A stretch of 64,000 nt of DNA from assembly GCF_004005375.1 (NCBI RefSeq), contig NZ_RZUF01000015.1, forward strand, positions 1-64,000, written 5' to 3'. Each line of letters begins with the position of its first letter. The first letter of the stretch is position 1. The stretch is from Rheinheimera sediminis (lineage in GTDB: Bacteria; Pseudomonadota; Gammaproteobacteria; Enterobacterales; Alteromonadaceae). Below the pieces are notes generated by a model. It was not told the DNA's origin and did not search any database. It worked only from the letters and a program-made list of their open reading frames with translations. The position numbers and the translations under genes are program-made. This document shows positions 55,460-64,000 of this stretch, piece after piece.

Positions 55460-55911
55460 GAGGTTTTGGGCTGTTTTTGCAGCCACTGATCCAACTGATT
55501 GGCGAACTGCTGTTTATCTTGCTGGCCCAAAGGCGCCGGGCCAGATAGCTGCACACCACTGTTGCGCAGTTCTTCCTGCAAATTGCGCATGGTCAGTCTG
55601 TCGCTGATATTGTCCGGAGTCAGTAATCTGCCTTTACTGGTGATACAAAGCGCACCTTTAGCCACAGCAGCAGCTGCCAGAGGAATATCGTTGCTGATCA
55701 GCAAATCGCCCTTTGCTATGCGTTCTTCGATATAACGGTCTGCTACATCAAAACCATGCTCAACCTGCACTGCTCTGATATAAGGGCTGCGTGGAATTTG
55801 AAAGCTATGATTCGCAACCAGATAGAGCTGGACTTGTCGGCGTTCAGCAGCTTTAAACAACATCTCTTTTAATACTTTGGGGCAGGAGTCTGCATCAACC
55901 CAGATTGGCAT
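55456..55911 (-). CDS. yaiI: YaiI/YqxD-family protein (DUF188)
   Basis: A 151-residue PIN-like-fold protein with WVDADSCPKVLKEML at the start and SNDIPLAAAAVAKGA in the middle, the acidic positions of the UPF0178 family. The role is unestablished, though a nuclease-like fold has been suggested. It overlaps the preceding GNAT gene by 17 bases. Confidence 0.88.
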   Translation of the reverse strand: MPIWVDADSCPKVLKEMLFKAAERRQVQLYLVANHSFQIPRSPYIRAVQVEHGFDVADRYIEERIAKGDLLISNDIPLAAAAVAKGALCITSKGRLLTPDNISDRLTMRNLQEELRNSGVQLSGPAPLGQQDKQQFANQLDQWLQKQPKTS

Positions 55912-56413
55912 CCTGATGATCCTTTAATAGTTGTCTTGCTTGCTTGTGGCCTAATTTCATAAAAAACAGCAATGGGTCGGCAATACCAGGTTGTTCGGCT
56001 TCAACAAAACCTAATTGCCGATAACACTGCACTGCTATCTTGTTGCTCTGATAAACAAATAACGAAAAATCCCGTTGTGGCTGCTGTTGTAAACCTTGCG
56101 CAATCAAACCCTTGATCAGTGTTTTGCTATGGCCCTGTCCTCTGCTATCCGGATGCACTAATAAACGGGCCAGATGATTGCAGTCAAAACGATCGCAAAG
56201 CTGGCCAAAGGCAACACGTTGTCTGTGCTGATACAACCAATAACTTTGTGTGCCCGGCAAATACAGTTGCTGTAAAAATTGCAAGGCTCTGATGGGAAAC
56301 TGAAAGCCTTCGCCACCCCATTGATCCAAGTCTTGTTGTGAATCAAACCAGATGTGTAAATAAGCAGATTGTTCTGGTGTCACTGGACTTAATTGATAAG
56401 GGGCATGTTTCAT
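55895..56413 (-). CDS. GNAT-family acetyltransferase
   Basis: A 172-residue GNAT protein. The acetyl-CoA loop is VHPDSRGQGHSKTLIKGLI and the conserved tail is NKIAVQCYRQLGFVEAE. Substrate unknown. It is coupled by ATGA overlap to the TraB-family gene before it and by overlap to yaiI after it. Confidence 0.82.
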   Translation of the reverse strand: MKHAPYQLSPVTPEQSAYLHIWFDSQQDLDQWGGEGFQFPIRALQFLQQLYLPGTQSYWLYQHRQRVAFGQLCDRFDCNHLARLLVHPDSRGQGHSKTLIKGLIAQGLQQQPQRDFSLFVYQSNKIAVQCYRQLGFVEAEQPGIADPLLFFMKLGHKQARQLLKDHQDANLG

Positions 56414-57267
56414 AACTTATCCTTCAGCGGCGTGATCTGGTATCCCTGTTGAGTCAGTTGTTCAATTAAGCCCTGATCTCCGGCCAGATGCAAAGCGCCG
56501 ACCACAACAAAAAACGGCTTAGTCTTAGGTTCCGCGACCAGCTGTTTCAGCCATGTATTGTTTCTTTTGACAATAAGAGTCTGATAAATAGCTGGGTAGT
56601 TTTTTAAGTCGTGCAAGTATAAGTGGTCTAACTGCTCGAGATTGCCGCTACGCCAGGCTTTTCGCATTGCGTCAAAATCTTCGCTACTGTCTTTTAGATC
56701 ATCCATGGTGCTATTGATCAGCGTTTCAGCGCCGCTGTTATTCAACTCAGTAATTACATCGAGATGCTGTTGCATAGTTTCAAGGCCAGCTATCTTTTTG
56801 CCAGATTTTTTAGCTTCATCCTGCAAAAATGCGTCGACTCCGGGTGCGTTGGCCCCTTGAGCTTGCAGTTGAGTGGTGGTCAGCATAATAGCGGCAAATG
56901 CAGGTTTAAAGCGGGTGATTTGCTCCAGTGGTATTTTATGTTGTCTGCAGTAATCAGCCAGTTGTTTTGCCAAGGGCGCTGAGAGGTGTTGCAACAAGTT
57001 TTCGCCTGAAGGGTAAGAGTTTAAACTGATCATTTGCTGTATGCCGGAGGGACTTGATAATTGCTCTAGATCGGTTTCCAGCACTAAGGAGTCACTCTGT
57101 TGCAGTGCCAGCAGGTATTCAGGCGGTAAAGGGTAATCTTGGGCGCTTAGCATATGAACTGAGCCGGCAAGATAAAAATGCTGTTTGTCTTTACTGACTT
57201 TCCAGACGCCATCGGCCAATACAGTGCTGCTAAGCAGCAGCAGAAAAGAAATAAAAATACGGGTCAC
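56410..57267 (-). CDS. TraB/GumN-family protein
   Basis: 285 residues with a signal peptide (IFISFLLLLSSTVLA). The TraB/GumN pattern is seen in YLAGSVHMLSAQDYPLP, SLVLETDLEQL and the closing FFVVVGALHLAGDQGLIEQL. These are probable metal-dependent peptidase-like proteins (Tiki relatives) acting in the periplasm; function here is unknown. It heads a three-gene minus-strand unit. Confidence 0.85.
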   Translation of the reverse strand: MTRIFISFLLLLSSTVLADGVWKVSKDKQHFYLAGSVHMLSAQDYPLPPEYLLALQQSDSLVLETDLEQLSSPSGIQQMISLNSYPSGENLLQHLSAPLAKQLADYCRQHKIPLEQITRFKPAFAAIMLTTTQLQAQGANAPGVDAFLQDEAKKSGKKIAGLETMQQHLDVITELNNSGAETLINSTMDDLKDSSEDFDAMRKAWRSGNLEQLDHLYLHDLKNYPAIYQTLIVKRNNTWLKQLVAEPKTKPFFVVVGALHLAGDQGLIEQLTQQGYQITPLKDKL

Positions 57268-57297
57268 TGTTGAGAGCCTCTGGTAGATATTATCTGA

Positions 57298-57726
57298 TTA
57301 GTCAAAAGAACCTACTTTGCCACGCAACTTCTTGCGTTCTTTGTGCTGAGTTTTTTGTTTCAGCCTGTCCATTCGTGCACCAAAAGTTGGCTTGGTCGCG
57401 CGTCTTTTTTTCGCTTCAAAACTGGCAGATTGCAGCAGTTGTATTAACTTAGCCACTGCATCCTCTTTGTTCATATCCTGACTGCGGTGAGCCTGGGCTT
57501 TTATCACAATAACGCCACTTTTACTGATCCTGTCATCCGGATACTGCAGCAGCTTTTGTTTAAACTCATCCGGTAAACTGCTGCGTCCTATATCAAAACG
57601 CAGCTGCACCGCTGTAGATACTTTATTGACATGTTGACCGCCACTGCCCTGAGCCCGGATGAAACTGAATTCCAGTTCATCCAGATCAAGTTCAAGGCCA
57701 GCCTTAATTTCAACTAAAGTTACCAC
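57298..57726 (-). CDS. arfB: Peptidyl-tRNA hydrolase ArfB (ribosome rescue)
   Basis: 142 residues. The catalytic GGQ sits in AQGSGGQHVNKVSTAVQLRF, and the long basic C-terminal tail (KKRRATKPTFGARMDRLKQK) that enters the empty mRNA channel is present. It releases peptides from ribosomes stalled without a stop codon. It overlaps the DUF2058 gene by 7 bases. Confidence 0.94.
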   Translation of the reverse strand: MVTLVEIKAGLELDLDELEFSFIRAQGSGGQHVNKVSTAVQLRFDIGRSSLPDEFKQKLLQYPDDRISKSGVIVIKAQAHRSQDMNKEDAVAKLIQLLQSASFEAKKRRATKPTFGARMDRLKQKTQHKERKKLRGKVGSFD

Positions 57727-58262
57727 ATCAAATCATCCGGAATTTGATAAGCGGCGTATGGATCATCTTCCGCCTGTACTTCGGCGCTTTGTCCTGTGTT
57801 ATGCAGTACTATGATAGTTTCAGCTAAACGTTGCTGGATTTTTTCTGCCACTTTCACTGGGATTACATAATACTGTTCCGCAAGTTTCGCTATGGCCGCT
57901 TGGCCTTTTGTTAATTCCGCATGAATACGATTACTGACATATAAACGTTTTACAATACTGCCATCTGTGAAGTTAAAGGCGGTTTCACCTTTATGTGTGA
58001 TTGTATTGAGCTCTATCAGCTGTTTAACCTGCGCCGCTAGTGCTTTCTTATCCTGTTCAGCCTTACGCTGACGATTTAATTCCTGATCACGTTGCAGTTG
58101 TTGCTGCCGGCTTTGCTCGGCGAGCACAGACGCTTCATTGACGACTGTGCCGTTTTTTCCTGCTTGCACACGTTCTTTATGTTTTTCTTTCTTAATGGCT
58201 TTTAATTTTTTCTCGTTGCCTAAACCGGCTTTGAGCAATTGTTCCTGCAGTGATTTACTCAT
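57720..58262 (-). CDS. DUF2058 protein (YaiL-like)
   Basis: 180 residues. The Lys/Gln-rich coiled N-terminus SLQEQLLKAGLGNEKKLKAI is the family mark, then a small domain with AFNFTDGSIVKRLYVS. Databases call it a nucleoprotein/polynucleotide-associated enzyme; the role is unclear. Coupled to arfB, which hints at a link to RNA or ribosomes. Confidence 0.85.
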   Translation of the reverse strand: MSKSLQEQLLKAGLGNEKKLKAIKKEKHKERVQAGKNGTVVNEASVLAEQSRQQQLQRDQELNRQRKAEQDKKALAAQVKQLIELNTITHKGETAFNFTDGSIVKRLYVSNRIHAELTKGQAAIAKLAEQYYVIPVKVAEKIQQRLAETIIVLHNTGQSAEVQAEDDPYAAYQIPDDLMW

Positions 58263-58400
58263 AAAAAAGTCCTGTCGATCAGATAACGCTATTGTTTCAT
58301 GTTAAAGCCACGCTGCAAAGAGCAGAAGGTCAGACTAACTGCCTTGGCTAAAAATGCGCTATGATAAGGCACTTTTATTGAATTTGTCCGGGACCTTATC

Positions 58401-59717
58401 TTGTTATTTCACGATCTTGCGTTAGACCCTCGTTTAGTCCGTTCTATCCAGCATCTTGGCTTTGCGAAACCAACGCCAATTCAGCAGGAGGCTGTGCCTG
58501 CCGCTATGACGGGCAAAGACTTAATGGTTTCTTCGCAAACCGGTTCAGGAAAAACTCTGGCGTATTTACTGCCAATGATGCAGCGCTTATTGCGCAGCAG
58601 ACCTTTATCCAAACAAGATGCCCGGGCTTTAATTCTGGTACCCACCCGTGAGCTTGCACATCAGGTCTATGCCAAATTACGTTTATTTGTGGCCAATACA
58701 CCATTAACCAGCGCTTTAATTGTCGGTGGCGAAAACTTTAATGAGCAGGAAAAAATCCTGAAACGCCAGCCCACTATCATAGTGGCGACTCCTGGACGTT
58801 TTATTGATCACCTGCAGCATAAAACATTTTTTATCCAGGGTTTGGAAATGCTGATTTTAGATGAAGCAGACCGGATGCTGGATTTGGGCTTTATGCCACA
58901 ACTGAACGAAATTAATAGAGCTGCTGATCATCGTTTACGTCAAACTCTAATGTTTTCAGCCACTTTAGACCACGCTGAAGTGAATGAACTGGCGATGTCT
59001 TTGTTAAAGTCGCCACACAGAGTTTCAGTGGGTGCTTCCTATCAACAGCATGAAGATATCGAACAGCGTTGTTATTTTGCTGATCATTTGTCGCACAAAG
59101 AGGCCTTATTGGCTTATTTGTTAAAACAGGAACAAATCAGTCAGCTGATTATATTTACTGCGACCCGCGAAGACACCGATCGTCTGGCAAAACTATGTGA
59201 CTCATTGGGTTATCCGGCTGTAGGTTTAAGTGGCAAGTTAACTCAGGGCCAGCGCAATACGGTCATGCAGGGCTTTTCTGCCAATAAACATCAGGTGCTT
59301 GTCACCACAGATGTCGCATCCCGAGGTCTGGATTTATTGCAGGTCAGTCATGTGGTGAACTTTGATTTACCTAAACATGCGGAAGAGTATGTGCATCGTA
59401 TAGGGAGAACAGGCAGAGCGGGGGCTAAGGGGACAGCGATATCTTTAGTAGGTCCAAAAGACTGGGCCGCGTTTTGTGCCATTGAAAGCTTTTTACGCCG
59501 TCCTTTGCCTATGGAAAAAGTAGAATCTTTACCTGCTAAATTCAAAGGCGTAGATCTGCATGCACCGGTAAAAGCTGAGAAGAAAACCAAGCCTGTGGTC
59601 AGAAAAACAAAACCAAAATCAGCCGGTACCAGCACCAAGGCTAAGCCTGTCGCTAAACCTAATTTTTATCAGGCAGGCGATGATGGCATGACCCCAGTGA
59701 AGAAAAAGCTCAAATAA
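58401..59717 (+). CDS. DEAD-box ATP-dependent RNA helicase (SrmB-like)
   Basis: 438 residues. The Q motif is GFAKPTPIQQEAVP; motif I SSQTGSGKT, Ia PTRELAHQVY, Ib TPGRFIDHL, II DEAD (LILDEADRMLDLGF), III SATLDHAE, V TDVASRGLD, VI HRIGRTGRAG. The tail is Lys-rich. It resembles SrmB, a 50S assembly helicase, but RhlE-type helicases are close; the exact orthologue is unsure. The start is TTG or ATG-like at 58401, following CTTATC, with a weak ribosome site. Confidence 0.88.
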   Translation: MLFHDLALDPRLVRSIQHLGFAKPTPIQQEAVPAAMTGKDLMVSSQTGSGKTLAYLLPMMQRLLRSRPLSKQDARALILVPTRELAHQVYAKLRLFVANTPLTSALIVGGENFNEQEKILKRQPTIIVATPGRFIDHLQHKTFFIQGLEMLILDEADRMLDLGFMPQLNEINRAADHRLRQTLMFSATLDHAEVNELAMSLLKSPHRVSVGASYQQHEDIEQRCYFADHLSHKEALLAYLLKQEQISQLIIFTATREDTDRLAKLCDSLGYPAVGLSGKLTQGQRNTVMQGFSANKHQVLVTTDVASRGLDLLQVSHVVNFDLPKHAEEYVHRIGRTGRAGAKGTAISLVGPKDWAAFCAIESFLRRPLPMEKVESLPAKFKGVDLHAPVKAEKKTKPVVRKTKPKSAGTSTKAKPVAKPNFYQAGDDGMTPVKKKLK

Positions 59718-59753
59718 TTTGCGGCAGTATGTTTTTTATTCGAAAAATAGTGC

Positions 59754-60006
59754 TACACTCGAATCGTTACTTTGTAGATTTGTTCGACAGTTTTTATTGC
59801 AAGCAATTGTTTTGGCTGAAGAATTATTTAGAGTAACTGGAACGGCCAAAACCAGAAAAACTATTTTTCTGTCGGATCAGTAATAGCTATTGACCACTTT
59901 GTCAGGTTCACTGATAATGGGGTCGTAATATGTACTAGCTCGAACACGGCCGGTAATATTTAAGTCGCCAAACAATTGGCAAATTTAGTTAAAGTAAGAG
60001 AATGTT
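59754..60006 (+). promoter_or_regulatory. Long leader of the cold-shock gene
   Basis: A 289-bp gap precedes the cold-shock gene. TGCTACACT gives an extended -10 at 59754-59759, so the leader would be about 240 nt. Long structured leaders act as RNA thermosensors in cspA-type genes. No conserved cold box was identified with confidence. Confidence 0.5.
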
Positions 60007-60219
60007 ATGTCACAATTAATTTCCGGTACCGTTAAGTGGTTCAACGAAGATAAAGGTTTTGGTTTCATCGAGCGTGAAGGCGGCAAAGACGTATTCGTAC
60101 ATTTCCGCGCTATCAATGGCACAGGCCGCAGAACTTTAGTTGAAGGTCAACGCGTAACTTTCGAAGTTACTGAAGGCCAAAAAGGTCCTCAGGCTGAGAA
60201 CGTAACTGTTACCGGTTAA
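60007..60219 (+). CDS. Cold-shock protein (CspA family)
   Basis: A 70-residue single cold-shock domain. RNP1 is KGFGFIE and RNP2 is DVFVHFRAI; it opens with [11 protein letters not shown]. It binds single-stranded RNA and DNA and melts mRNA structure. AAAGTAAGAG precedes the ATG. It is not possible to say which E. coli paralogue is the nearest. Confidence 0.95.
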   Translation: MSQLISGTVKWFNEDKGFGFIEREGGKDVFVHFRAINGTGRRTLVEGQRVTFEVTEGQKGPQAENVTVTG

Positions 60220-60235
60220 TAGTTTTCTGAAAAAG

Positions 60236-60260
60236 AGCCAACTTTTAGTTGGCTTTTTTT
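60236..60260 (+). terminator. Cold-shock gene terminator
   Basis: AGCCAAC, a TTTTA loop, GTTGGCT and a run of T, 16 bases past the stop. Strong intrinsic terminator. Confidence 0.9.
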
Positions 60261-60339
60261 ATGCCTGAAATTCAGTAGCGTTGAATATATTTTATTGTTT
60301 TTATTATTTTTTTGATTCGATGCTTTGTTTTGGCCTGAT

Positions 60340-61392
60340 TTAGAGTTCCAATGACAGCTGAGCCTGAGCTTCCAGCGCTTTTAATCCAACATGAATACCC
60401 ACCAACCTCACTTTTTTACCGTGGCCTCTGTGCCAGGCTTGCTCTAATAACTGCTTTAAGCTGGCCATATCCAATTCGGGTTGTTGTTTCTCTACTGTGG
60501 TTTGCTGAAAATCAGCAAATTTTAGTTTAATACCAATTTTCTGAATATGAGCACTCGCTTCACAGCGTTCAATGCGGCGCCGAAGTTTAGGTAAAAGCTC
60601 TGACAGACTTTGTTGGCCTGCATCCAGATCGGGTAAATCTTCCGTATAAGTATGCTCAACAGCGACAGACTTTCGCGGGTAGTCGTTTTGTACATCACGG
60701 TTGTCGCGGCCAAAACTGCGTTCTATCAAGGTTTCCGCAAAACTGCCAAAGTGTTTCACCAGTGTATGCAAAGGTGCATTTTGAACATCGATGCACTTAT
60801 AAAAACCCAAGGTTGCTAGTCGCTCAGCAGTTTTTTTGCCTACCCCCGGGATTTTATGCAAGGGCAGGAATTTAACGAAATCGCTGACTTTGTCTGGTGG
60901 TAAGACAAATAAGCCATCAGGCTTATTTTCATCACTGGCTATTTTGGCGAGAAATTTATTCGGAGCTACACCGGCAGAGGCTGTTAAACCTGTTTCAGCC
61001 AAAATGACCCGACGAATATCTTCAGCAATACGTGTTGCGCTGCCAGAAAATAAGGTACTGTCGCTGACATCTAAGTAGGCTTCATCCAAGGATAAAGGCT
61101 CTACTTTGTCGGTGTATCGATGAAAAATAGCCTGGATTTGTAAGCTGGCTGCTTGGTATTTTTCCATATTGCCAGGTATTAACAACAGATGAGGGCAGAG
61201 TTTTAAAGCCTGGCCAGTAGGCATGGCTGAGCGCACGCCATACACACGGGCTGGGTAGTTACAGGTGCTGATCACCCCACGTTCGGTGCGACTGCCACCT
61301 ATAGCTAAAGGAATGTTGCGCCAATCTGGCCTGTCCCGCATTTCTACGGCAGCGAAAAAACAGTCCATGTCGATATGAATGATTTTTTTCAT
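60340..61392 (-). CDS. dinB: DNA polymerase IV
   Basis: A 350-residue Y-family translesion polymerase. The metal-binding motifs are HIDMDCFFAAVEMRD and SLDEAYLDVS. GVAPNKFLAKIASDENKPDG and PGVGKKTAERLATLG (helix-hairpin-helix) follow. The very C-terminus (LEAQAQLSLEL) is a probable beta-clamp-binding tail. A LexA box lies right upstream, so it belongs to the SOS response. Confidence 0.96.
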   Translation of the reverse strand: MKKIIHIDMDCFFAAVEMRDRPDWRNIPLAIGGSRTERGVISTCNYPARVYGVRSAMPTGQALKLCPHLLLIPGNMEKYQAASLQIQAIFHRYTDKVEPLSLDEAYLDVSDSTLFSGSATRIAEDIRRVILAETGLTASAGVAPNKFLAKIASDENKPDGLFVLPPDKVSDFVKFLPLHKIPGVGKKTAERLATLGFYKCIDVQNAPLHTLVKHFGSFAETLIERSFGRDNRDVQNDYPRKSVAVEHTYTEDLPDLDAGQQSLSELLPKLRRRIERCEASAHIQKIGIKLKFADFQQTTVEKQQPELDMASLKQLLEQAWHRGHGKKVRLVGIHVGLKALEAQAQLSLEL

Positions 61393-61402
61393 TTACAAAG
61401 CA

Positions 61403-61418
61403 CTGTTGGTTTATACAG
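61403..61418 (-). promoter_or_regulatory. LexA box of dinB
   Basis: CTGTTGGTTTATACAG fits CTGT-N8-ACAG exactly. It lies 10 bases upstream of the dinB start codon and overlaps a possible -10 (TATAAA on the minus strand), so LexA would block transcription. Confidence 0.85.
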
Positions 61419-61626
61419 TTGTATAATTGACCAGTTTTCACTTTTTGTAAAGCCTGATACCGCTTATCTTTACAGTTAATCATGTTACTCCACCGACCAC
61501 TCGTTAGAAAATCATCTTTAGATGTTTAGATGGCTACTTAATAGCTGCATCTTTGACAGATTCCATGTAGAATGCGCGCAGTTTTTTTGTAAATAGCCTG
61601 GCCCTTTTGGCCACCTGGGAGCAAGC

Positions 61627-62880
61627 ATGTTAAAGCGCGAAATGAACATTGCCGATTTTGATCCGGAATTATGGCAATCCATTACCAACGAAACCCAACG
61701 TCAGGAAGATCACATTGAGCTGATCGCTTCTGAAAACTATGCCAGCCCACGTGTACTGCAGGCTCAGGGTTCTCAGTTAACCAACAAATACGCTGAAGGT
61801 TACCCGCATAAACGTTATTACGGTGGTTGTGAGTACGTGGACGTGGCTGAAGATTTAGCTATCGCCCGTGCTAAAGAATTGTTTGGTGCCGATTACGCAA
61901 ACGTGCAACCGCACTCAGGCTCTCAGGCTAACTCAGCGGTATTTTTAGCTTTATTAAATGCTGGCGATACCATTTTAGGTATGAGTCTGGCACATGGTGG
62001 GCACTTAACGCACGGTGCTACAGTCAGCTCTTCTGGCAAGCTTTACAAAGCTGTGCAATATGGTCTGCACCCTGAAACAGGTGTGATTGATTACGCCCAG
62101 GCTGAAGCTTTAGCATTGGAACACAAACCTAAACTGATCATTGCTGGTTTCTCTGCCTATTCAGGCATTATCGACTGGCAGAAATTCCGTGAAATCGCTG
62201 ACAAAGTGGGTGCTTACCTGATGGTAGATATGGCTCACGTTGCTGGTTTAGTGGCTGCTGGTTTGTATCCAAACCCAGTGCCAATTGCTGATGTGGTAAC
62301 GACCACTACTCACAAAACTTTAGCTGGTCCTCGTGGTGGTTTAATTCTGGCCCGCAAAAACGAAGAGCTGGAAAAGAAATTCAACTCTGCCGTTTTCCCA
62401 GGTGGTCAGGGTGGTCCTTTGATGCATGTCATTGCAGCAAAAGCTGTTGCATTTAAAGAAGCGCTGCAACCAGAATTTAAAGTCTACCAGCAACAAGTGC
62501 TGAAAAACGCTGTCGCTATGTGTGATGAAATGATCAACCGCGGCTACAAAATTGTATCTGGTGGTACGCAGAACCATTTATTCCTGATGGATTTAATCGA
62601 CAAAAACATCACGGGTAAAGAAGCAGATGCTTGGTTAGGTCTGGCTCATATCACAGTGAATAAAAACTCTGTTCCTAACGATCCACGTTCTCCATTTGTA
62701 ACCAGTGGTTTACGCATAGGTACTCCTGCTATTACTCGTCGTGGTTTTAAAGAAGCTGAAGCCCGTTTGGTTGCAAGCCTGATCTGTGATGTGCTGGATA
62801 GCCGCGGTGACGCTGCTGTGATCGACAAAGTACGTGCCCAGGTGTCTGAAGTCTGTGGCCGTCTGCCAGTTTATGCCTGA
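61627..62880 (+). CDS. glyA: Serine hydroxymethyltransferase
   Basis: A 417-residue PLP enzyme interconverting serine and glycine with transfer of a one-carbon unit to tetrahydrofolate. The PLP lysine is in [26 protein letters not shown] and the [16 protein letters not shown] motif are diagnostic. GGGAGCAAGC precedes the ATG. A TAGAAT -10 lies at 61568-61573. The order glyA-nrdR-ribD is common in this group. Confidence 0.97.
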   Translation: MLKREMNIADFDPELWQSITNETQRQEDHIELIASENYASPRVLQAQGSQLTNKYAEGYPHKRYYGGCEYVDVAEDLAIARAKELFGADYANVQPHSGSQANSAVFLALLNAGDTILGMSLAHGGHLTHGATVSSSGKLYKAVQYGLHPETGVIDYAQAEALALEHKPKLIIAGFSAYSGIIDWQKFREIADKVGAYLMVDMAHVAGLVAAGLYPNPVPIADVVTTTTHKTLAGPRGGLILARKNEELEKKFNSAVFPGGQGGPLMHVIAAKAVAFKEALQPEFKVYQQQVLKNAVAMCDEMINRGYKIVSGGTQNHLFLMDLIDKNITGKEADAWLGLAHITVNKNSVPNDPRSPFVTSGLRIGTPAITRRGFKEAEARLVASLICDVLDSRGDAAVIDKVRAQVSEVCGRLPVYA

Positions 62881-62916
62881 TTGCTTGCTATGACTGAACA
62901 AAGATAGAGTGTTATG

Positions 62917-62943
62917 ATGGCCGCTTAATGCGGCCATTTTTTT
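62917..62943 (+). terminator. glyA terminator
   Basis: ATGGCCGC, a TTAAT loop, GCGGCCAT, then seven T. It ends 12 bases before the nrdR start and its U-run touches the nrdR leader, so nrdR transcription must come from read-through or a nearby start. Confidence 0.85.
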
Positions 62944-62955
62944 CGGAGAAATTCC

Positions 62956-63408
62956 GTGTTTTGTCCTTTTTGTCGTGCCGACGATACCAAAGTTATAGAC
63001 TCCCGCTTAGTGGCGGAAGGGTCTCAAGTAAAAAGACGACGTGAATGTGGCGCCTGCCATGAACGTTTTACCACTTTTGAAGCTGCTGAACTGGTGATGC
63101 CCCGTATTGTAAAACGCGATGGTTCTCGTGAGCCTTATAACGAGGCCAAGTTGCGCAGCGGTGTAATGCGTTCATTGGAAAAACGTCCTGTACCGACTGA
63201 GCAGATTGAATCTTTGATCAGCAAAGTGGAAAGCTTGTTACGTGCCACAGGCGAGCGCGAAGTGCCAAGCCAAATGCTGGGTACTTTGATTATGGATGAG
63301 CTGGTGAAACTGGATAAAGTGGCTTACGTGCGTTTTGCATCTGTTTACCGCTCCTTTAAAGATATCCGCGAGTTTGGCGAAGAAATTGCCCGGCTTGGAG
63401 ACAATTAG
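62956..63408 (+). CDS. nrdR: Transcriptional repressor NrdR
   Basis: 150 residues. An N-terminal zinc ribbon (CPFC, then CGAC at 3-35, with [16 protein letters not shown]) and an ATP-cone domain ([18 protein letters not shown]) that senses dATP/ATP. It represses ribonucleotide reductase operons. It starts at GTG 62956 with CGGAG upstream. ribD follows directly after the stop. Confidence 0.96.
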   Translation: MFCPFCRADDTKVIDSRLVAEGSQVKRRRECGACHERFTTFEAAELVMPRIVKRDGSREPYNEAKLRSGVMRSLEKRPVPTEQIESLISKVESLLRATGEREVPSQMLGTLIMDELVKLDKVAYVRFASVYRSFKDIREFGEEIARLGDN

Positions 63409-64000
63409 GTGAGCTTTACTGAACTCGATCATCATTATATGGCGCGCGCTATAGAACTTGCTTTTGAAGGCCGCTTTACCACTGCACCTAATCCAAATGT
63501 CGGCTCCGTGATAGTGCGCGACGGCGAAGTTGTGGGCGAGGGTTATCATCGTCAGGCTGGTGGCCCGCATGCTGAGGTATTTGCCTTGCGCCAGGCTAAG
63601 CAGCTTGCTTTAGGTGCAAGCTGTTATGTCACTTTAGAGCCTTGCAGTCATTATGGCCGCACAGGTCCTTGTGCTTTGGCGCTGGTCAATGCCGGTGTAA
63701 AAAAAGTGATAGTGGCTATGCTAGACCCTAATCCTTTAGTGGCTGGTCGTGGTATTCAGATACTAAAAGACGCTGGCATTGAAGTACAGGTTGGTTTGCT
63801 TGAGGAGCAAGCCCGAGCATTAAATCCTGGTTTTTTAAGCAGGATGGAGCGGCAAAAACCTTATATCCGGCTTAAACTTGCCACCAGTCTGGATGGGCGT
63901 ATCGCGCTTGCCAACGGCAAAAGCCAGTGGATAAGCTCGGCGCAGTCCCGTTCTGATGTGCAGCTAATGCGAGCACAAGCTCATGCCATTTTGTCGACTG
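63409..64000 (+). CDS. ribD: Riboflavin biosynthesis deaminase/reductase RibD (3' end cut by window)
   Basis: The first 197 residues of the bifunctional enzyme, from GTG 63409 directly after the nrdR stop. The deaminase domain is complete with the zinc motifs GGPHAEVFAL and LEPCSHYGRTGPC. The reductase domain begins at KPYIRLKLATSLDGRIAL and runs off the right edge. It deaminates and then reduces the pyrimidine intermediate of riboflavin synthesis. Confidence 0.95.
   Translation, partial: MSFTELDHHYMARAIELAFEGRFTTAPNPNVGSVIVRDGEVVGEGYHRQAGGPHAEVFALRQAKQLALGASCYVTLEPCSHYGRTGPCALALVNAGVKKVIVAMLDPNPLVAGRGIQILKDAGIEVQVGLLEEQARALNPGFLSRMERQKPYIRLKLATSLDGRIALANGKSQWISSAQSRSDVQLMRAQAHAILST

Noticed and set aside
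61553-61573. TTGACA and TAGAAT as a sigma-70 promoter for glyA
   Set aside because: Only 9 bases separate them, far from the required 16-18. The TAGAAT may still serve as a -10 by itself.

Overview
The window is a chromosomal stretch from a gammaproteobacterium. Gene content, protein sequences and order (tig-clpP-clpX-lon-hupB-ppiD; pspF-sapABCDF divergent from pspABC-ycjX-ycjF; mltD/gloB/yafS-like) point to the Alteromonadales/Chromatiales border. Rheinheimera is my best guess by recall; I could not test it. Most of the window is vertically inherited core genome. No rRNA, tRNA, CRISPR array or prophage was seen.

Positions 1-3600 are a small accessory island. A REP-associated tyrosine transposase (RAYT) gene is split by a 124-bp MITE. 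It is followed by a HipB/HipA toxin-antitoxin pair and then, on the other strand, a MntA/HepT pair whose HepT toxin gene is frameshifted. The hipBA pair sits between two copies of a roughly 240-bp segment made of the RAYT 3' end and the hepT 3' end. Positions 3600-11600 hold formaldehyde detoxification (LysR regulator, frmA, frmB), a manganese exporter behind a yybP-ykoY riboswitch, a YgiQ-type radical SAM protein, an acetyltransferase and two small unknown membrane proteins. Positions 11600-23400 hold a periplasmic propeller/GGDEF sensor, a TolB-propeller amidohydrolase, a DUF1289-MgtC-antiporter operon, a SugE/Gdx guanidinium exporter behind a guanidine-II riboswitch, and a pyroglutamyl peptidase with its DUF969/DUF979 transporter.

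Positions 23600-32400 are the protein quality-control block (tig, clpP, clpX, lon, hupB, ppiD). Positions 32400-42700 are envelope stress and peptide import: pspF-sapABCDF on the minus strand, and pspABC-ycjX-ycjF on the plus strand. Positions 42900-51500 form an amino-acid catabolism block: methionine gamma-lyase, then phenylalanine to tyrosine (phhA, phhB), the regulator tyrR, and the homogentisate route to fumarate and acetoacetate (hpd, hmgA, fahA, maiA). Two good and one weak TyrR-type boxes lie in this block.

Positions 51500-64000 hold cell-wall and housekeeping genes (mltD, gloB, a methyltransferase, YaiI, a TraB-family protein, arfB, a DUF2058 protein, a DEAD-box helicase, a cold-shock protein, LexA-boxed dinB, glyA, nrdR) and the start of ribD, cut by the window edge. 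I found no wholly new system that I would defend. The best second looks are the nested RAYT/MITE/TA island, the frameshifted hepT, a MITE placed in the 5' leader of the methionine gamma-lyase gene, and the family of GGGGTCAG palindromes.
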